Positions 34,433 to 43,951 of a stretch of DNA of 64,000 nucleotides are shown one piece after another; position 1 is the first letter of the stretch; every line of letters starts with the position of its first letter. The DNA is from Blautia schinkii DSM 10518. GTDB taxonomy: Bacteria; Bacillota; Clostridia; Lachnospirales; Lachnospiraceae. The DNA is taken from assembly GCA_000702025.1 (NCBI GenBank), contig JNKJ01000025.1:44216-108215 (forward strand), written 5' to 3'. A model generated the notes under the pieces. That model saw nothing but the letters and a program-made list of their open reading frames with translations. It did no database searches and was not told the origin of the DNA. The translations under genes were made by a program, and so were the position numbers.

Positions 34433-35317
34433 CTACTTCCACTGCGCATCCTGATTCATGAGATACATATAAGCATCCTCTAAACTAATATCCGACGGCC
34501 TGCACTCGCCCCGGGGCGCTTCTTGGCCGATGACCTTTACCATTAGACCGTTGGCTGTGAACTGCTTGGAGGATACGTGGCAGGTTTTCTCCAACACACG
34601 GATTTCCTCATCGCTGCTCACAGGACAGATCCACACATGGCCTCTGGCCCGTTCCATAAGCTCATCCATTGGTCCGGAATAGAGAAATTTCCCCTTTTTC
34701 ATTACCGCCAGCTTGTTACAGGTAGCCGCCAGGTCTTCCACTACATGTGTGGAAAGCAGTACCGTACGCTCACTGGAAAAGTCCACCAGCAGGTTACGGA
34801 TGCGGATTCTCTCCTCCGGGTCAAGCCCTGTCGTGGGCTCATCCACCACCAGAAACTCAGGCTCATTTAAAAGTGCCTGGATAAGTCCTACCCTCCGTTT
34901 CATGCCTCCCGAAAGCTGCCTGTTTTTCTTTTTCTGGTGTTCCTTAAGGCTGGTTTTCTCCAGATAAAAATCAATGCGCTCCCGGCATTTATTCTTAGGC
35001 AAACCGGAAAGCTCTCCTAAATATTCCAGGCATTCACGCACTGTGAGGTCCGGGTAAAGATTGATTTCCTGGGGCAGATAGCCGATTTTTTTCCGTATTT
35101 CTTCATAATTTTCTTCTTTATAGGGCAGTCCGTTTAATGTAATTTGTCCATGAACCGGCTTTTGAATTGTCGTAAGCACACGCATTAATGTTGTCTTTCC
35201 GGCTCCATTTTCTCCCAAAAGTCCGTAAATTCCACGGCCAATCTCCATGCTTACGTGGTCTACCGCCGTCACATTATTTTTAAAGGTTACTGTCACATCT
35301 TTTATATTGATACTCAT
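34433..35317 (-). CDS. ABC transporter ATP-binding protein
   Basis: A 294-residue ATPase. The Walker A is GLLGENGAGKTTLM (about residues 33-46), the Q-loop is YLPQEINLYP, the signature is NRQLSGGMKRRVGL, the Walker B is FLVVDEPTTGLDPEE and the switch His is in LLSTHVVEDL. The long C-terminal part and single-domain form fit the export-type CcmA/NatA branch. It is the last gene of an operon with two membrane subunits and a two-component system, so it probably powers drug or peptide efflux, or a sensing exporter. Substrate unknown. Confidence 0.94.
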   Translation of the reverse strand: MSINIKDVTVTFKNNVTAVDHVSMEIGRGIYGLLGENGAGKTTLMRVLTTIQKPVHGQITLNGLPYKEENYEEIRKKIGYLPQEINLYPDLTVRECLEYLGELSGLPKNKCRERIDFYLEKTSLKEHQKKKNRQLSGGMKRRVGLIQALLNEPEFLVVDEPTTGLDPEERIRIRNLLVDFSSERTVLLSTHVVEDLAATCNKLAVMKKGKFLYSGPMDELMERARGHVWICPVSSDEEIRVLEKTCHVSSKQFTANGLMVKVIGQEAPRGECRPSDISLEDAYMYLMNQDAQWK

Positions 35318-35321
35318 ACGC

Positions 35322-35993
35322 TCATACTCCCTTTCTTGAATGATTTCTCCTCATTTTGATGACCCATGACAGCGCTGCGATCATCGCCGCTGCCAGAATC
35401 ATAGCTACAACAGTTCCGCAAAGCCAGCTATAATCCGCCGGGTTATCTGTATTGCGGAATGTATAGGCAAATACATTCCATTTGCCCAGAATCTGATCCC
35501 CCGTTGTAGAATTTAATATCAGCCATATAACAAAGGACCCGCCGATTCCGGCCATCATACTGTGCAGCACACCCGACAGTACAACGGACAGGCAGCACCA
35601 AAATGCAACACTTACCGCCGCTGCAGGCAGATATTGGATAAAGAGTCTGATTGAGGATATATTCTCCATCCGCGGCCTTTGCCAGTAGAATAGCCCATAC
35701 CCTATAATAGAAAGTAAATAAACATAAACCATCTCAACCAGCAATCTTCTGCGTACCGCTTTTACCTGATATTTGTGTGGCCGCAGGCTGAACACCTCCC
35801 AGCGCTTTCCCGTATATTCGCACTCATAGGTATCGCCACAGAAGACAAATGCCAGTATACCTATAGCAGTCTGTAAGGTAATACCAATCTCCGTTTCACC
35901 TGTAATCCCTCTAACTAAGGGAAGAAGTACAATAAAACAAACGGAATAAATGATTTTGTACAATGGCAGACAAATTTTCCACTCCTTGCTCAA
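35322..35993 (-). CDS. ABC transporter membrane subunit (small)
   Basis: A polytopic membrane protein of about 223 residues. The open frame begins at 36080, but the first 29 residues overlap the upstream gene. I use the TTG at 35993, which follows AAAGGAGG and overlaps the upstream TGA (TTGA), a typical coupled start. About six hydrophobic segments are seen, e.g. IIYSVCFIVLLPLVRGI near the N-terminus and VVAMILAAAMIAALSWVI near the end. No family name is recognised. It should pair with the larger permease upstream and the ATPase downstream. Confidence 0.75.
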   Translation of the reverse strand: MSKEWKICLPLYKIIYSVCFIVLLPLVRGITGETEIGITLQTAIGILAFVFCGDTYECEYTGKRWEVFSLRPHKYQVKAVRRRLLVEMVYVYLLSIIGYGLFYWQRPRMENISSIRLFIQYLPAAAVSVAFWCCLSVVLSGVLHSMMAGIGGSFVIWLILNSTTGDQILGKWNVFAYTFRNTDNPADYSWLCGTVVAMILAAAMIAALSWVIKMRRNHSRKGV

Positions 35994-37069
35994 TAATATC
36001 TCCTCCTTTTCCACATATTTGCAGACAACACCAACAGAACCACAGAAGCCACAACCAAAAATATCTGGTTCATCTGCCACATGGGCGGCGGCGAAATATC
36101 AAACAGTTTTCCCGGAAAACGCACCATGATTGCCAGAGCTCTTCCGTAATAACCATAGTTCCCATCCGGTCCCATACTGCCCATGTTGGAATAAATCATA
36201 TACAAAAGTAAGAGCGGTATTCCTGGAAGCGGATTTTTAAACAGCATGGCTATGGCTGTATAAACGCTTACCACCATCAACATATTGGGAAGAATATAAA
36301 TCAGCGTTGTACGTGGAAAATCCAGGAGATTAACGGGAAGTCCTGCCCTTTTCCCATAAAACAGGCACAAACCGCCGAAAATAACATTAAGCACTGCCAG
36401 CATAAATAAAATAACGGCAAATCCCCCTCCTGCTTTTCCCAAAATGTATGACCATGAGGACAAGGGCTTTGTATGAAGCAGCTCATACGTATCTCTTTTC
36501 ATATCACGCATATACAGGAAAACAAGCAGCACCGCACACGTAAAGCCCATAAACAATCCGGCAAAATCCGCAAATTTCATTGCGATATACCAAGAGAATG
36601 GATGCTCATCCATTTTTTCATCTATATAAGAATTCACCTCATCGCTGGTACCCGGACAATATTCATACATTTCAAAATAGGTGTCCCACCCCGCAACATC
36701 GTACGTTTGTTTTATAGCCTCTACAACACTGGGAATATCCGTATATGTCTCTTGCATCTTCGCGATAAATGCCGTAGCCTCTTCCTCACTGGCTTCAAAG
36801 TATTCCACAAGCACCTTCCCGACCGCCTCCAGGCCATATTTGATCTGTTGTTCCTGTGTGGCAGGAATAAAGCCATCCATTACATCCTTGTCATTAATTT
36901 CCTCCCTGCTGAGATTACTTATGTCCTGCTGTATCTGCCCTTGGGGACGCTGCAGCTTTAAATATGGCCCTACCGACTGATAAACCCCGGCCACGATTAC
37001 CAACAGCGCAATCCAAAAAAGCGGATTTTTCATATAATTCTTAAATTCCCGTTTAATAATTGTTCTCAT
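35990..37069 (-). CDS. ABC transporter permease (ABC-2-like)
   Basis: About 359 residues from the ATG at 37069 (AGGAGG with 6-base spacing). The first membrane segment is at about 17-33 (FWIALLVIVAGVYQSV), followed by an extracellular loop of about 150 residues, then five or more segments from FAGLFMGFTCAVLLVFLYM on. The RDMKRDTYELLHTKPLSSW motif after the second segment is typical of ABC-2-type exporters, where it contacts the ATPase. It is the first gene of the exporter part, 130 bases downstream of the kinase gene. Confidence 0.82.
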   Translation of the reverse strand: MRTIIKREFKNYMKNPLFWIALLVIVAGVYQSVGPYLKLQRPQGQIQQDISNLSREEINDKDVMDGFIPATQEQQIKYGLEAVGKVLVEYFEASEEEATAFIAKMQETYTDIPSVVEAIKQTYDVAGWDTYFEMYEYCPGTSDEVNSYIDEKMDEHPFSWYIAMKFADFAGLFMGFTCAVLLVFLYMRDMKRDTYELLHTKPLSSWSYILGKAGGGFAVILFMLAVLNVIFGGLCLFYGKRAGLPVNLLDFPRTTLIYILPNMLMVVSVYTAIAMLFKNPLPGIPLLLLYMIYSNMGSMGPDGNYGYYGRALAIMVRFPGKLFDISPPPMWQMNQIFLVVASVVLLVLSANMWKRRRYY

Positions 37070-37201
37070 ATATACCTCCTCCTTTTCATAGCTTAAGGAT
37101 ACGAGGTAAATCACAACAAAAAGACAACAAAAAAAAGAACCCGGCACATTTACGGATTCTTTTTGAATAAATCGCCGGACTTTCCTATGATAACGGACTT
37201 C

Positions 37202-38425
37202 CTATGATATCAGAAAGCTTGCCCGGACTTCCCCGCCGCCCTCGCTGCGGTTGGCGAACAGCAGGGTTCCTCCATGCTTTTCGCAGTATACCCTGCAAAG
37301 ATAAAGCCCCAGTCCGAAATGCACATGGTCGTCCTGTGGATTGGCATGGTAGTAAGCCTTTGTAAGCGTCTCCGCGTCACCCTCAAAGCCTTTTCCATCA
37401 TCTCTCACGCATATCTCCAGTAGATTTTCCTTGACTCTTATACGCACCCGAACGGCTTGTCTGGCAAAGCGCAGCGCATTGGAAACAAGATTCTCCGCCA
37501 CCTCCATGATCATAAAACAATCCGCGCTGAATCTGCAGTCTTGGATGAAGTCCTCGACTTCGCATTTTTTATCGGTTTCCGCCGCCAACACGGTAACCGT
37601 GTCTCTTAATTTCGTCGTAAGTGCACTGAGGGTTGTATCCATATATTCGACCTTGCGGTCCTCAAGCCTGGAAAGCCTGCGCATAGTCTCCACAAAATCA
37701 TTAAGCCGCTCAATCTGTCCCATGCCGGCATCAAGGATTTCCAGCACCTTGTCCTTATCCAGTTTGTCCTCAGGTATAAATTCAATTAGCATTTCCTGAT
37801 AACCCTTGAGCACTGCCAAGGGGGAGCGGATGTCATGGGCAATGGCAGAACGAAGGGCTTTTTCCTGCTCTATCATCTTCCACATACGCCGGTTATTTTC
37901 CGCCAGTTCACTTCTCATAAACTCAAATTCACTGCATAAGGTTCCCAGCTCATCCGCATTGATATAATCAACCGCAAAATCAAGCTGGTTTTGCGCAATC
38001 ATCTCCGAACCACGAACTAAAGCCCGGAGCGGCTGTTTTATTTTATTTCGGTAGAACAAAAACATCGCAATTACGGTCCCTATAGTGGTAAGAATGAGAG
38101 CGCTCCAGGTAATGAAAAAATCACATAAGGATTCTACGATAAAAGTATCTGCAGCTGACATAATATCCTCATCTATACCTTTTATTTCTGCTGTCAAACC
38201 CAGTCTAGTGCCCTCAACCTCCCAATTGTACGCAGGGTCTTCTAAGTATGACACAATAATGCTGTTCTGTACCCTCTCTGCCGTCTCAACAATTACCGCT
38301 GACACAAAAAAGCAAACGACCAGATTTATTGTCATATAAAGCAGAAGCGACTTCCGCAGTGACAGGTTCCTTATTTTTTCCGCCGTGTGCCTCAGGCAAC
38401 GCTTAAGTACTCTCATTTTTTCCAT
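37202..38425 (-). CDS. HAMP-containing sensor histidine kinase
   Basis: A 407-residue kinase. Two membrane segments at about 29-48 and 104-125 bracket a short extracellular loop of about 55 residues, so it may sense within the membrane or through the exporter. A HAMP domain follows, then the phosphorylation site ALRSAIAHDIRSPLAVLKGY with His197. The ATPase domain has NLVSNALRFA (N box), CVRDDGKGFEG (G1) and FGLGLYLCRVYCEKHGG (G2). The start overlaps the regulator gene's end by about 13 bases, so the pair is coupled. It is the usual sensor for neighbouring antimicrobial-peptide exporters. Confidence 0.94.
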   Translation of the reverse strand: MEKMRVLKRCLRHTAEKIRNLSLRKSLLLYMTINLVVCFFVSAVIVETAERVQNSIIVSYLEDPAYNWEVEGTRLGLTAEIKGIDEDIMSAADTFIVESLCDFFITWSALILTTIGTVIAMFLFYRNKIKQPLRALVRGSEMIAQNQLDFAVDYINADELGTLCSEFEFMRSELAENNRRMWKMIEQEKALRSAIAHDIRSPLAVLKGYQEMLIEFIPEDKLDKDKVLEILDAGMGQIERLNDFVETMRRLSRLEDRKVEYMDTTLSALTTKLRDTVTVLAAETDKKCEVEDFIQDCRFSADCFMIMEVAENLVSNALRFARQAVRVRIRVKENLLEICVRDDGKGFEGDAETLTKAYYHANPQDDHVHFGLGLYLCRVYCEKHGGTLLFANRSEGGGEVRASFLIS

Positions 38426-39087
38426 CTATACCCCATTCCCCACACTGTTTCGATGAATTCTGTGTTTGTATATTCCGCGAATTTCCGGCGGATTCTGCGC
38501 ACAAGCTCTGTTACCACACGGCTGTCCCCCTCGCCGTCATATCCACAGATACGCTCATAAATCCTCTCCTTATCAAACACCTGTCCCGGATAAGCGGAAA
38601 GAAACTCAACCAGCTCATACTCTGTTTTTGTCAGCTCAATTACCGCCTCACCGACCTGTACCCTGCGGGCACTGTAGTCGATCAGCAGGCCATCCCGGAG
38701 CTTATATTCCGCACTGTTCCTGCGGCGCTCCTCGCGCTTCAAATGAGCGGTGATCCGCGCTTCCAGCTCCTTGAGACTGAAGGGCTTAAGGATATAATCA
38801 TCTCCTCCAGAAAGCAGGCCGTTAATCTTGTCCTCCTCCTCGACCTTCGCGGTGAGAAAGACAATAGGACAAGACACCTCATCGCGGATTCTGCGGCATA
38901 CCTCAATCCCGTCCATATGCGGCATATTGATGTCCAACAGGATTAAATCCGGCTTCTTCGCTGAGCGCTCCACAGCCTCAATTCCATCCATAGCAGTATC
39001 TATAGTGTAGCCTTTGATTTCAAAATAACTCCGCAGCATGTTTAATAACTCTTTATCATCGTCGACGATTAATATTTTATGATTCAT
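38413..39087 (-). CDS. OmpR/PhoB-family response regulator
   Basis: A 224-residue regulator from the ATG at 39087 (GGGAG upstream). The receiver has VDDDKE, the phosphoacceptor Asp52 in LLDINMPHMDG, and Lys in DDYILKPFS. The C-terminal winged helix shows ELTKTEYELVEFLSAYPGQV and RVVTELVRRIRRKF with EFIETVWGMGYRWKK at the end. It is first in the five-gene operon and probably controls the exporter in response to the adjacent kinase. Confidence 0.95.
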   Translation of the reverse strand: MNHKILIVDDDKELLNMLRSYFEIKGYTIDTAMDGIEAVERSAKKPDLILLDINMPHMDGIEVCRRIRDEVSCPIVFLTAKVEEEDKINGLLSGGDDYILKPFSLKELEARITAHLKREERRRNSAEYKLRDGLLIDYSARRVQVGEAVIELTKTEYELVEFLSAYPGQVFDKERIYERICGYDGEGDSRVVTELVRRIRRKFAEYTNTEFIETVWGMGYRWKK

Positions 39088-39320
39088 ATTTTCTCCCAAT
39101 CCTAACAATCCCTTGCAGAACACCTAACCGCAAACTGCCTCTATGCATTAAAAAAATTATAGCCTGTTTAGTATAAAACATCAAGGTAAACCGACTGACT
39201 CTTTGAATCCCACATTGAATAACAATAATCAGTACACGAACTATAACACTGCCTCGGAATTTTTGTCATTGAAATCCCTGCAATACCTGAATATAATAGG
39301 AAATGAAAGGATGTGACATT

Positions 39321-39794
39321 ATGAAAAGAGAAATACTATTATTGGGAAATGAAGAATTATATGAGGTAAGCGCACCTGTGGAAGAGCACGAAAACGTATC
39401 AGAAGTTATCACCGACCTGCATGATACGTTAATGGCTTTCCGGGAAAAATATCATGCAGGCCGCGCGATCGCCGCACCTCAAATCGGTGTAAAGAAAAGA
39501 ATGATCTATATGTTTATTGACGAGCCCACCGTTTTCATAAATCCGGTTATTGAATTTCCCGATGAGGAACTCATGGAGGTCTTAGATGACTGCATGTCTT
39601 TCCCCGGCTTATATGTAAGGGTAAACCGCCACAAACGCTGCACGATCAAATATTTTGACGAAAACTGGAACCGCTGTGAGCTACACCTTGAAGGGGACCT
39701 CTCAGAGCTTCTACAGCATGAGTATGACCATTTGGACGGTATCCTGGCGACTATGAGAGCCATTGATAATAAATCTCTTAAAATGAAATTTTGA
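39321..39794 (+). CDS. def: Peptide deformylase family protein
   Basis: A 157-residue protein from the ATG at 39321 (AAAGGATG upstream). The three deformylase motifs are present in altered form: AGRAIAAPQIG (usually GxGLAAPQ), DDCMSFPGLY (usually EGCLS; the metal-binding Cys is kept) and LLQHEYDHLDG (HExDH, complete). It should remove the formyl group from new proteins using Fe2+. The divergence in motifs 1 and 2 suggests a second, divergent paralogue rather than the housekeeping enzyme. It stands alone and ends in a hairpin shared with the helicase gene. Confidence 0.88.
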   Translation: MKREILLLGNEELYEVSAPVEEHENVSEVITDLHDTLMAFREKYHAGRAIAAPQIGVKKRMIYMFIDEPTVFINPVIEFPDEELMEVLDDCMSFPGLYVRVNRHKRCTIKYFDENWNRCELHLEGDLSELLQHEYDHLDGILATMRAIDNKSLKMKF

Positions 39795-39825
39795 GCGCAG
39801 ATTCTCCTTGCGAAAATCTGCGCTC
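39793..39825. terminator. Bidirectional hairpin between deformylase and helicase genes
   Basis: GAGCGCAGATT and AATCTGCGCTC form a perfect 11-base stem around 11 bases, precisely filling the gap between the two convergent stop codons. The T-tracts are weak. Confidence 0.7.
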
Positions 39826-42800
39826 CTACCGTAAATCTTTGAAATATCTTTCCAAAATACTTTTCATATGCTGGTATCTTCTGGCATAGGTATTTTCGAC
39901 CCGGATAAGCTGCATCTGGTGGGATTCGCAGATTTTCTGCTTCTTTTCGTCCCGCATTCTGACTATCTCATCCTCCACATGCTCCCTTCCGTCCAATTCA
40001 ATGACAAGTACCGGATACTTGTCTTTTCCGCGCTGCTCATATACGACAAAGTCAAAATGTCCATTGTAGAACAAATCGCTGTAGTCTATATTTGTCTTAA
40101 ATACGTCCGCCACCCGCACCTTCCCCTCAATGGTAAAACGGTTCTGGGACAGCCAGATATTGTCTAACGCATGTGTGAGATTTCTTAAAAAAGCCTCCTC
40201 CGTCTCGGTACTGAAGGGCTTCACTCCCAGCGCTCTGGAATTCGCTTTTTTAGGCGTTACGCTTGACTGGCCGTTGCTTTTTACATACTGAACCAGGTCG
40301 TACAGGTCGTCCTCCTCTTCCTGGTGGTGCAGGCGTTCCAGATTCCGGGAATTAGACAATACGATCAGCTTTTCCCTGGCGCGCGAGGTTGCCACATTGA
40401 TAAGCTCCTGGTTGTTTTTCAGCCATTGATATGTGCTTGCATGGGTGTCGTCCGTGATAGCGGTGGAAAAAAGAACCACATCCTTCTCATCTCCCTGAAA
40501 CGCATGCACAGTGCCGCACGATACGTTCTTCAGGCCGCTTTCCTTCAGACGCCTTTCAATCTCATTTTTCTGGTTGACAAAAGGCGTAATCACACCAATG
40601 GTTTTATCCTGATTCAGCGCTGCGTACCGTACAATTTCCTCCGCATCCGCGGGAGCAGTGTTCTTATAATCTGCTGCCGCATCCGTCACATCCACGTATA
40701 CCAGAGGCGCTTTTTCCTTGCTTTGAGAAAGAATCTGGAGCTTTGAATTGTAGTACTTCTTGTTGTTGAAATCAATGATTTTCTTGTTACATCGGTAATG
40801 ATTTTTGAGTAAAATTTCATCGCTCACGGAGTCACATGCAAGATATGTTTTGTAAATCGAATTCCTGCGGTAATCGTATTCATCGGATATCTCATACTTT
40901 TTCCACAGCTTTTTATTCGTTAATTCGTCCAAAAGAATCACAGGGTTTAACTGCTGAGGGTCTCCCACAAGCATCAGATTTTTGCCCCGGATAATCGGAA
41001 CCAGGCCCACCGCTGTATTGCATTGGCTTGCCTCATCCATAACCACCATGTCAAAATGCGGCTCCGGGGTTGCCAGCTTTCCGGCAGAAATACAGGTCAC
41101 AGCCATAACCGGAAATATCTCCATGAGCCGGTGCAGATTCTCCTTTTCCTTTATATATTCCTTGAACTCTTTAAGCTGGTCGTCCTCCTCTTCCATATAA
41201 AGAATGTTGCGCAGTTTTTCATTTTTTGCATCGCCTATCTTTTTAATATATCCCACCGATGTATAATAAAGGTATTTCTTAAGCTCCTGCGTGTCATCCG
41301 ACAAAAGCCGGATCGCCTCCTCATCTGAAACCATGCCAAGCTTCTCTATCTGGCGTTCCACCATCTCTAACTGCTTTCCCTTTAGGTTCGCTTCAAAAAG
41401 AAGCCTCTGGGCAGAATCATCTACCTGACGCTGATATTCCAGAAGGTGCCGGATCGTGTTTTCCCTCTCCTTCAGCTCCAAAATCCGGTCGTATTTGATC
41501 AACAGATCCGACAGCTCTTTTGCCTTTGTTATCCTCTGATTACGATTTTTATCCAATGTTTTTGCATATACCGGAATGTCCTTGATGCGTTCATACAGCT
41601 CACGCATATACACCAGCGCAGCACGTATCTTATCCTCATTTCCAAGCTGAAGTACCGGAAATGGAAGAAGCTTCCCATTGTACTTAATGGATGTCAGCTT
41701 GTCGCACACACTGTCAATCGGGTGGTTGTTATATGCCGTAAACAGCACACTTTTGTTGTTAAAAAAGGCGGTGATTACTGTATTAATGATGGTATTTGTT
41801 TTCCCTGTGCCGGGAGGACCCTGCACATAAGTGAGCGGATAGCGCATGACATTGTGGATTGCAAGAAGCTGGTCCAGGTTGATTTTCCGCTCCAATAGGA
41901 TAATCGGCACTGCTTTTCTCGCCCTGGAGCGGGCCAGCACATCACCGAAAAAAGCTTTGATCGGGACCTCTGCTGTATCGTTCTGATACATGTCGATAAT
42001 AGCCCGGTATTCCCTGTGAAGGTCGATCACAATATCCATTCCGAGTCCTATGATATAGGGCATATCATCCACCCCGGCGATACCTGGATTTGCCTTTGTC
42101 ACTGCGTCCTTGATCGTCTCCTGGTTCTTTTCAAACTCCTGAAGGAGCACGTAGCTTTCTCCATCCAAGTATCTGCGGATAGATTCCTGGGTGCCGTCAA
42201 TGGTAAACTCAGTACATATTGTGACATCCTTAGAGGCACGTAAGCAATGGCCTTTGACATCTAAAAACAGCTTACGATAAGCCAGCACATACAGGCCCTT
42301 GGGTGTATGGATACTCATGACATTCATAGCTAATTGCTGTATTTGCATCCTCTGTTTTTGCTTCTTTTTCTCGGCATCCTTCTCTGCTTTCTTCTGGAAG
42401 CTCTTCACAATGTAGCGGAACTGCTCGTCGTCAAGCTGGTAAGTTCCATTTCTCATTCCGTCTCTGTCCAGGTATTTTACCAGTTCAAATTCCTTGTAAT
42501 AGGGCGTTGTGTCCATGCGATTACAATCCTCAAGGTAGTTCAGTACCTTTAGATTATACACATGGTCAAAGAGAGCCTTGTACTTCTCCGGGTTGCAGTG
42601 AATATCACTGATCAGCTTCTCGTTTACCGGATAGTAAGAGCTTTCTATTACACTGGAGGAAAGGATTGAGTCAATGGATATAGGATTCCCAAACCGTTTA
42701 ATCCCGTGGGTTCCCAGATGAAGCCCTTCCACCAATAAGGTCCGGTGAACCACGTTCAGGTCAAGTATGCTGATCCAGTATTTTGTTATTTCATCCTGTT

Positions 42801-42873
42801 TGTTGCGATATTGGATAGACAGCCATTTCCCCTCATGGATTGCCTGAAATATATCGCGGTAAACTGTGTGCAT
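39826..42873 (-). CDS. WYL-like / superfamily 1 helicase / DUF2726-type nuclease fusion
   Basis: A 1015-residue protein. Residues about 1-80 (IHEGKWLSIQYRNKQDEITKYWIS) resemble a WYL ligand-binding domain. The helicase core starts at about 340 with TYVQGPPGTGKTNTI (Walker A) and LFTAYNNHPIDSVCDKL. Walker B is DMVVMDEASQCN, followed by LVGDPQQLNPV and later TVHAFQGDEKDVV and NVATSRAREKLIV, so this is an Upf1-like SF1 helicase. The C-terminal 120 residues (FDFVVYEQ, VLVIELDGREHVE) fit a PD-(D/E)xK nuclease of the DUF2726 type. Such WYL and nuclease fusions often occur in phage defence, but the role here is inferred. It appears to be a single-gene unit. Confidence 0.85.
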   Translation of the reverse strand: MHTVYRDIFQAIHEGKWLSIQYRNKQDEITKYWISILDLNVVHRTLLVEGLHLGTHGIKRFGNPISIDSILSSSVIESSYYPVNEKLISDIHCNPEKYKALFDHVYNLKVLNYLEDCNRMDTTPYYKEFELVKYLDRDGMRNGTYQLDDEQFRYIVKSFQKKAEKDAEKKKQKQRMQIQQLAMNVMSIHTPKGLYVLAYRKLFLDVKGHCLRASKDVTICTEFTIDGTQESIRRYLDGESYVLLQEFEKNQETIKDAVTKANPGIAGVDDMPYIIGLGMDIVIDLHREYRAIIDMYQNDTAEVPIKAFFGDVLARSRARKAVPIILLERKINLDQLLAIHNVMRYPLTYVQGPPGTGKTNTIINTVITAFFNNKSVLFTAYNNHPIDSVCDKLTSIKYNGKLLPFPVLQLGNEDKIRAALVYMRELYERIKDIPVYAKTLDKNRNQRITKAKELSDLLIKYDRILELKERENTIRHLLEYQRQVDDSAQRLLFEANLKGKQLEMVERQIEKLGMVSDEEAIRLLSDDTQELKKYLYYTSVGYIKKIGDAKNEKLRNILYMEEEDDQLKEFKEYIKEKENLHRLMEIFPVMAVTCISAGKLATPEPHFDMVVMDEASQCNTAVGLVPIIRGKNLMLVGDPQQLNPVILLDELTNKKLWKKYEISDEYDYRRNSIYKTYLACDSVSDEILLKNHYRCNKKIIDFNNKKYYNSKLQILSQSKEKAPLVYVDVTDAAADYKNTAPADAEEIVRYAALNQDKTIGVITPFVNQKNEIERRLKESGLKNVSCGTVHAFQGDEKDVVLFSTAITDDTHASTYQWLKNNQELINVATSRAREKLIVLSNSRNLERLHHQEEEDDLYDLVQYVKSNGQSSVTPKKANSRALGVKPFSTETEEAFLRNLTHALDNIWLSQNRFTIEGKVRVADVFKTNIDYSDLFYNGHFDFVVYEQRGKDKYPVLVIELDGREHVEDEIVRMRDEKKQKICESHQMQLIRVENTYARRYQHMKSILERYFKDLR

Positions 42874-42934
42874 GATTGATATTTAACCTTCCTTTGTGAA
42901 AGATAACATTAGTGCGTAAAAGATACCTGGCTTT

Positions 42935-43750
42935 TTAGGATTGGATGGACGATGCTGCATGAATCATCCGGTATATTGCCTCAACTGTCTTTGCCTGCTG
43001 TTCGTTTCTGGAAATTGCAGCTTTTCCGTCGCCCTTTTGTGCTCCATAGTCTCCAAACTGTGCGTGATTTCCGCCTTCAATGAAGAATTCTTCATAATCT
43101 GCAGGCATGTATTCCCGTCCTTTTTCCACCTTTTCCATATTCAAAACGCCATCCTCGCTGCCATATATAGAAAGAACAGAAAAGTCTTCTGTGGGAAGTT
43201 TTTTTGTGGGATATGCAGCCAGAAGCACCAGGCCGTCCAGTTCCCCGGGGTGGTCTGCTGCATAGGCGGCCGCCATGGCGCCGCCCAGGGAATGGCCTCC
43301 CAGATACCAGCTCTCATAATCATAATCCGCCATAATATCGCTCACCTTATTCTTCCCTAAAAAGGCCAGATTGAACGGCATTTTTGTAAGAAAAACATCT
43401 GTTCCCTGCTCAGAAAGGTTATACAGTATGGGCAGATAAGAGGTATATTCCACCTTGGCTCCGGGGTAAAAAACCAAAGCACTTTCACTTCCTGGACCGT
43501 CCAAAAATAAGCCTTCCTTGATCTCTATTACCTTTACGGAACCACTGTCTTGTAAATATTCTGAAAGATCTACATCACTTCTATAGTAATCATTTACGTA
43601 ATATACAATGCCTCCTGCAAGAAACAACACTACCGCCAGCAGCCCAATCAACAATATCCGTCTTTTGTTTCGCCTTGGAGTGCATCCTGTATCTCGCTCT
43701 TTAGCTCGCCCTTTATTTACTTCTTTTGTCCGCATTTTACCATTTACCAC
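42935..43750 (-). CDS. Membrane-anchored alpha/beta hydrolase
   Basis: A 271-residue protein. An N-terminal basic stretch (RRNKRR) is followed by one membrane segment at about residues 30-50, which puts the enzyme outside the cell. The alpha/beta hydrolase core shows YLGGHSLGGAMAAAYA (nucleophile Ser), GLVLLAAYPTK, LSIYGSEDGVLN (acid) and EGGNHAQFG (catalytic His). It may be an esterase, lipase or peptidase-like hydrolase; the substrate is unknown. The GTG start at 43750 has GAGGTGG upstream, while an ATG at 43735 lacks a good site. Confidence 0.85.
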   Translation of the reverse strand: MVNGKMRTKEVNKGRAKERDTGCTPRRNKRRILLIGLLAVVLFLAGGIVYYVNDYYRSDVDLSEYLQDSGSVKVIEIKEGLFLDGPGSESALVFYPGAKVEYTSYLPILYNLSEQGTDVFLTKMPFNLAFLGKNKVSDIMADYDYESWYLGGHSLGGAMAAAYAADHPGELDGLVLLAAYPTKKLPTEDFSVLSIYGSEDGVLNMEKVEKGREYMPADYEEFFIEGGNHAQFGDYGAQKGDGKAAISRNEQQAKTVEAIYRMIHAASSIQS

Positions 43751-43951
43751 TCAGTTCCACCTCGATTTATTCTCCCTCTCCGTCTCAATCTATTATCGTC
43801 GTCAATTCGGTAATCTTCTTAATTCGTTACCGTATAATCTATGCACTGACAGCTGAGTCCTTACACATCAACGGCAACAGACAGATGAATCTTCAAGCTG
43901 GTTTGTGCACGGTATCCATGTGTCTGTTACTCAGTATTGGCTATCCTGTAT

